This document shows, piece after piece, positions 60,603 through 64,000 of a DNA stretch of 64,000 bases. The stretch is from NCBI GenBank assembly GCA_963707075.1, contig CAVPOX010000022.1, positions 1 through 64,000 on the forward strand, in the 5' to 3' direction. The position numbers and the translations under genes were made by a program. The first letter of the stretch is position 1. Each line of letters begins with the position of its first letter. The notes beneath the pieces were generated by a model that saw only the letters and a list, made by a program, of their open reading frames with translations, did not search any database and was not told the DNA's origin. The DNA comes from CAXMQZ01 sp963707075 (GTDB lineage Bacteria > Acidobacteriota > Thermoanaerobaculia > Multivoradales > JAHEKO01).

Positions 60603-61330
60603 GGCTGTACCCTTTCGAGGGACATGAACTCGACTCGGGTAGCTTCGCTCGGAATCTGCGGCTCGAAGGTGGAATCGGGCAGACTCGGATTCAAATCCCA
60701 ACCGTTCATGACGGCAATGAACTCGGGAGCCTGGGGCAGTTTCTTGTAGGTGATCACCAGTTGCCTGGGCAATCTTCTGTCCCCTTCCTCGATCCAGATC
60801 TGCCAATTGACGTCCTCTTGCCCCACGATCAGGTGATGACACGGTACGCCATTCACTTCGGAGACGCCGACATACCGCTGCGCCTTCGCTCCGGCCATGA
60901 GCACCGAGTCGGGATCACTGCGGAGGAAATCGTCCAACGGCATCGACACCCCGTATCTTGCTGCAAACTGTTCGAAAGTTTCGTCGAGCGAAGCCGCGGC
61001 GGGTGCAGACGCCCAATGCGCCTGATCCGGTACGAGCACCGTGACTTCTTTGCCGTCGACCCAGACTTCTCTGGCTGTCAACTCATCCTGGTAGCTGACC
61101 CTCAGCCGACCCGGCCTCCGCATGGAGACTTCCATGGAGCCTCGATACTTCACCTTGACGTCGGGTAACGGGACGTCATCGAAGCCCAAGACCGCCGTAA
61201 AACGGAAACTCTCCAGGGATCCCAGCTGAGAGGACATCTGCCGAATCAGGTCTTCTGGGTCAGGGGGCTGTCCCTGCGCCGCCAGCGGGATTGCGAAGAG
61301 AAACAACAGAACTCCGAGTGCTCGACTCAT
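60599..61330 (-). CDS. DUF2092-family exported protein
   Basis: This 243-residue protein has a signal peptide (ALGVLLFLFAIPLAAQG). The fold is lipoprotein-carrier-like (LolA/LppX type), with LIRQMSSQLGSLESFRFTAVLGFDDV, MEVSMRRPGRLRVSY, VWVDGKEVTVLVP and the QIWIEEGDRRLPRQLVITYK strand near the end, as in DUF2092. It is probably a periplasmic lipid- or hydrophobe-binding protein. It is co-transcribed with the Gly/Tyr-rich protein (4-bp overlap), an arrangement often seen for DUF2092 genes. Confidence 0.8.
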   Translation of the reverse strand: MSRALGVLLFLFAIPLAAQGQPPDPEDLIRQMSSQLGSLESFRFTAVLGFDDVPLPDVKVKYRGSMEVSMRRPGRLRVSYQDELTAREVWVDGKEVTVLVPDQAHWASAPAAASLDETFEQFAARYGVSMPLDDFLRSDPDSVLMAGAKAQRYVGVSEVNGVPCHHLIVGQEDVNWQIWIEEGDRRLPRQLVITYKKLPQAPEFIAVMNGWDLNPSLPDSTFEPQIPSEATRVEFMSLERVQP

Positions 61331-61477
61331 CGCTCGCCCTTCATCTTTCAGGTCTTGTCCCCGGTAGAATTGGACAGATTCACGACAATCCTACCCCAAT
61401 CTCGAGAGAAGAACCACCAACCAGAGGCACACCGAAGTGCGTATCGCGATAGGGTATAACCAAAGCGGAGGGAACCG

Positions 61478-62080
61478 ATGAAACCGACTTGCAGACTGAC
61501 TTCACTCATTGGCTGGGCCCTGGTTCTGATCCTCGTCCTGGCAACAGCGCCCGCATTTGCGAAAAAGGAACCGATCGAGAAGTACCAGGCCAACGCGTTG
61601 GCGATGGATGGCCCCGTCGGTTCGAGATCCACGACGCTCAGCATCAATATTTATGAGTGGTCCGACGAGGACGACCGGGAGATGGTCGTCGACGCCATCA
61701 AGGAAGCCACGGACAACAAGCGCGCCTATCGCGCTGTCCCCGACACGCTCAGAAAGCTCGGCAAGGCCGGCTATATGTTCCTGGCTGGCGGCCAGGGCTG
61801 GCCCATCCGCTACGCTCAGACTTTCGAGGTCGACGGCAAGCGGGAGATCGTGCTCGCTACGGACCGCCCCATCACCTTCAGTGAGGTCTATGCGGGCTCG
61901 GCCGTGCGGGATTTCGACATTACCCTGATCGTGCTGAAGTTCGAAGGTGGCGCCACGACCGGTGAGGGCATTGCCTCGGTGGGAACCGAAATCAAGTGGA
62001 ACGAAGCCAAGGGCCAGCTCGAGATCACCAATTTCTCATCGCAGCCCGTGCGCCTGGGTGACGTCCGAGCCGTCGAGTAG
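61478..62080 (+). CDS. Secreted protein of an unnamed family (paralogue B)
   Basis: This 200-residue protein has a signal peptide (GWALVLILVLATAPAFA). It aligns end to end with the product of 59240-59824, including INIYEWSDEDDREMVVDAI, GYMFLAGGQGWPIRYAQTF and VGTEIKWNEAKGQLEITNF. It is divergently transcribed from the DUF2092 gene (147 bp between starts) and ends at a likely terminator at 62187-62211. The function is unknown. Confidence 0.8.
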   Translation: MKPTCRLTSLIGWALVLILVLATAPAFAKKEPIEKYQANALAMDGPVGSRSTTLSINIYEWSDEDDREMVVDAIKEATDNKRAYRAVPDTLRKLGKAGYMFLAGGQGWPIRYAQTFEVDGKREIVLATDRPITFSEVYAGSAVRDFDITLIVLKFEGGATTGEGIASVGTEIKWNEAKGQLEITNFSSQPVRLGDVRAVE

Positions 62081-62186
62081 TCGACGGTCCCGAGGGCTGA
62101 CGAAGGAGAAGGAGTCGCGGCCAGAGAGTCCCGCCGCGACAAGAACGCGACACGCTGGCCGGCTATTGCCCAATCCTGAGGGAGTG

Positions 62187-62211
62187 GTCGGCCTCTGCGC
62201 CGGCCTTCTTT
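62187..62211 (+). terminator. Intrinsic terminator after paralogue B
   Basis: GTCGGC (62187-62192) pairs with GCCGGC (62199-62204), followed by CTTCTTT. It serves the plus-strand gene ending at 62080 and touches the convergent porin stop. Confidence 0.6.
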
Positions 62212-63697
62212 AGAAGCGGAACGTCGCAACAAACTGCAACTGGCTAGCCGTCGCCCGCTGTCGATCCTGATTCTCACGACTGCCCCACAGGTACTCGATG
62301 CCGAGGTCGATCTCGGCAATGGGCGACCACAGAAAATTCGCCGACGCCCGCTGGGTGCTGCGATAGAAATCGTCAGGCAGGAAGTCCAGATCGTCTACCA
62401 GGACGTAGCCGTAGACAAACGTCGAACGAACCGCCTTGAACAGACCAAGAGGGTTTCGTTTCCACCAGTGCTGGAAGGCACCGTAGAAGGCCAGGACGTC
62501 GAGCGTATGCAACTTGAACTCCTCATCGAAGACACCGTCGAAGTCCCCTGACGTGCCGAGATCGTTGATGTATCGGCCCAGACCGTCACCCAGATTGACT
62601 TGAAACTTGAAATTATCCCGCCTGTCCCACCTCTTCACGGCGAGGTTGCCACTGAATGTCAGGCCCCAACCGAAAGCCGAGTCCGAGAGATCCCGCAACT
62701 CGTTGCCTTCTCCGTCGGTCGGCACTCCCACGATGCTGCGCAGAATGGCACCGAGCTGCAGGTGACCCCACTCTGCCTTCTTCGAGATTCGCGCCACCGT
62801 GTCTGGGAACTTGCTGATTCCCACCCCACCCGTGACGTCGGGGTTGGGATCCTCGAAAGCGATAACAACAGGTCGCCGCTTTCCCAGCCCCCTGGTGAAT
62901 CGCAGCTCGGGCTGCCGGACATTGATCTGAGCGTTCAAGCCTTCGAAGTCGACATCCTCGGGAATGGCCGCTGTGTCCATCAAGGTAGACCAGGTCTGGC
63001 CCAGCAGGAAGCGGTTGTACTGCCCGTAGGCATGACGCAGGCGGAGCACATCGGAGCTCCCGGCCGAGCCGGCGAAGTCTCCCTCGACAAACGCGCGGAA
63101 CTGGCCAACGCTGGAGTCGAGTCGCATATCCCAGTTCAGCCGCGAGCGCTTTGCCGAGATGACAAAACCCTCATTGGCAATGAGATCGACCGAGCTCTCT
63201 CCCACAGGAATCAGGCCGGCGACGAAGCGATCGGTCGAACCGATCGGGTCCAGACTATCCACCACTCCGATACGGACATTGCCGCCAAACTTCTGCGCCA
63301 TACCCGTGCCCGGGACCCGAATCGAACCTGGAAAATCCCCGGCTGTGAGAACGTTCTCGGGAGTATCCGGGGGATTGGCGATCTCCTCCTCCACCCGCGA
63401 CAGACGGTCTCGGAGGGCGATCTCTTCCTCGGAAAGCTCCGGAGCTTGACCGCTGCCCGACATCGTCAACTGATCGAGTTGCGTCTTCAGGCTTCTGATG
63501 GCCTCGGTCTGATCCTCGATAGTCTTGCTTTGCTGCTCCAGCAGCTCCTGTTGCTTTCTTACCTGCTCCTGCAGCTGCAGCACCAGCTTCTGCAGGTCAC
63601 TCTGCGAGAGCGGTTCATCGTCCTGGGCATTGACAGCTCCCGTGAGGACAGCTCCGACAGCGAGGATGATGATGCTGATGATGAGTTTTCGAAACAT
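62210..63697 (-). CDS. DcaP-like outer-membrane porin
   Basis: ATG 63697 gives 495 residues: a signal peptide (LIISIIILAVGAVLTGAVNA), then an N-terminal coiled coil (about 30-75, LQKLVLQLQEQVRKQQELLE), typical of trimeric DcaP porins. A barrel follows with RLRHAYGQYNRFLLGQTWSTLMD, the DcaP/porin_O signature, ending in an aromatic strand with terminal Phe (LQFVATFRF). DcaP porins admit small carboxylates or similar solutes. The gene is monocistronic and convergent with paralogue B. Confidence 0.88.
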   Translation of the reverse strand: MFRKLIISIIILAVGAVLTGAVNAQDDEPLSQSDLQKLVLQLQEQVRKQQELLEQQSKTIEDQTEAIRSLKTQLDQLTMSGSGQAPELSEEEIALRDRLSRVEEEIANPPDTPENVLTAGDFPGSIRVPGTGMAQKFGGNVRIGVVDSLDPIGSTDRFVAGLIPVGESSVDLIANEGFVISAKRSRLNWDMRLDSSVGQFRAFVEGDFAGSAGSSDVLRLRHAYGQYNRFLLGQTWSTLMDTAAIPEDVDFEGLNAQINVRQPELRFTRGLGKRRPVVIAFEDPNPDVTGGVGISKFPDTVARISKKAEWGHLQLGAILRSIVGVPTDGEGNELRDLSDSAFGWGLTFSGNLAVKRWDRRDNFKFQVNLGDGLGRYINDLGTSGDFDGVFDEEFKLHTLDVLAFYGAFQHWWKRNPLGLFKAVRSTFVYGYVLVDDLDFLPDDFYRSTQRASANFLWSPIAEIDLGIEYLWGSRENQDRQRATASQLQFVATFRF

Positions 63698-63832
63698 CGC
63701 CTGGCGCTTCTCGAACCGATACGACCAATTATGTCCGATCACGCCGTCTGTTCGAAAACACCGCGCAATTGAGAGATCGCAAGCGCCCAGGCCAGTCACT
63801 GCAGCAGGTTGCCAGCGGCGTGGGGCCGCCGC

Positions 63833-64000
63833 CTACGAGGTTGCCGGGATGGCACCCTCGACATAGAGAGTCTGCGTCGGAAACGCGAACTCGATGCCCT
63901 CTTCCGCGAAGCGCTGCATCAGTTCCAGGTTGACGGCCTGTTGGATTGCCATCTTGGTGGCGAAGTCGGGCACCAGGACGAAGTAGACGGTTTCGAAGAT
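63833..64000 (-). CDS. MscS-family mechanosensitive channel, C-terminal end (partial)
   Basis: The minus strand is open from the window edge to TAG (63835-63833), encoding 55 residues. FETVYFVLVPDF, IQQAVNLELMQRFAEEGIEF and FPTQTLYVEG match the cytoplasmic C-terminal domain of MscS-type channels, which release solutes on osmotic downshock. The membrane part lies outside the window. Confidence 0.8.
   Translation of the reverse strand: MFETVYFVLVPDFATKMAIQQAVNLELMQRFAEEGIEFAFPTQTLYVEGAIPATS

Noticed and set aside
1..64000. CRISPR array, prophage structural genes or rRNA genes
   Set aside because: No regularly spaced short repeats, no capsid/terminase/tail genes and no rRNA signatures were seen.

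Overview
The window looks like high-GC chromosomal DNA of a diderm bacterium, most likely an Acidobacteriota lineage (Thermoanaerobaculia/Holophagae-like). This is an inference from family content, not a database result. The cues are zinc-ribbon/Ser-Thr-kinase/nSTAND/WD40 proteins paired with TonB receptors carrying a carboxypeptidase-regulatory domain, an ECF sigma factor next to a kinase, DUF1573, Mpl, GerMN, RDD and a full F-type ATP synthase operon. TonB receptors, a porin and an MscS-type channel indicate a Gram-negative envelope.

The left 27.5 kb is an accessory region. It opens with plasmid-type genes: a RepA-family initiator, iteron-like repeats, a candidate oriT and mobC. The expected relaxase is missing and an IS91-family element sits in its place. 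Next come an ECF sigma factor and a tandemly duplicated two-gene module, about 7.4 kb per unit: a kinase-nSTAND-TM-WD40 protein followed by a TonB receptor. Both units carry many frameshifts or deletions, and the second receptor is cut off by a 3' remnant of the IS91 element. After that come a tRNA 3' fragment, a secreted metalloprotease gene split by an IS3-family element (GAAC target duplication visible), two small unrecognised ORFs and a third IS91 remnant. The region ends with an AbiE type IV toxin-antitoxin pair, a BlaI-type repressor with TACA-NN-TGTA operators, a 63-residue ORF and a large serine recombinase that ends inside tRNA-Glu on the opposite strand.

From 27.5 kb on, the DNA reads as ordinary core genome with mostly intact genes: an FAD oxidoreductase; amidase, GerMN protein and RNase PH (with a 126-bp element bounded by a perfect 32-bp inverted repeat between the last two); a DUF1573 protein; Mpl; a TPR protein; an RDD protein; the ATP synthase operon (two small accessory genes, then a, c, b, delta, alpha, gamma, beta, epsilon, all on the minus strand); a HAD phosphatase, a Nudix hydrolase and an FAA-hydrolase.

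A cobalamin riboswitch with its own terminator precedes a B12 uptake operon (receptor, binding protein, ATPase, permease) whose receptor gene is frameshifted. A cluster of a LolD/MacB-type ATPase, an FtsX permease, a hypothetical protein and a frameshifted zinc-type binding protein follows. The right end holds secreted or envelope proteins, including two divergent paralogues of an unnamed secreted family, a DcaP-like porin and the C-terminus of an MscS channel.

The most interesting hypothesis is a receptor-to-transcription chain: TonB receptor, WD40 propeller predicted to be periplasmic, transmembrane nSTAND kinase, and an ECF sigma factor with a conserved Thr (Thr57) in region 2.2. It would resemble Fec-type surface signalling but use phosphorylation.
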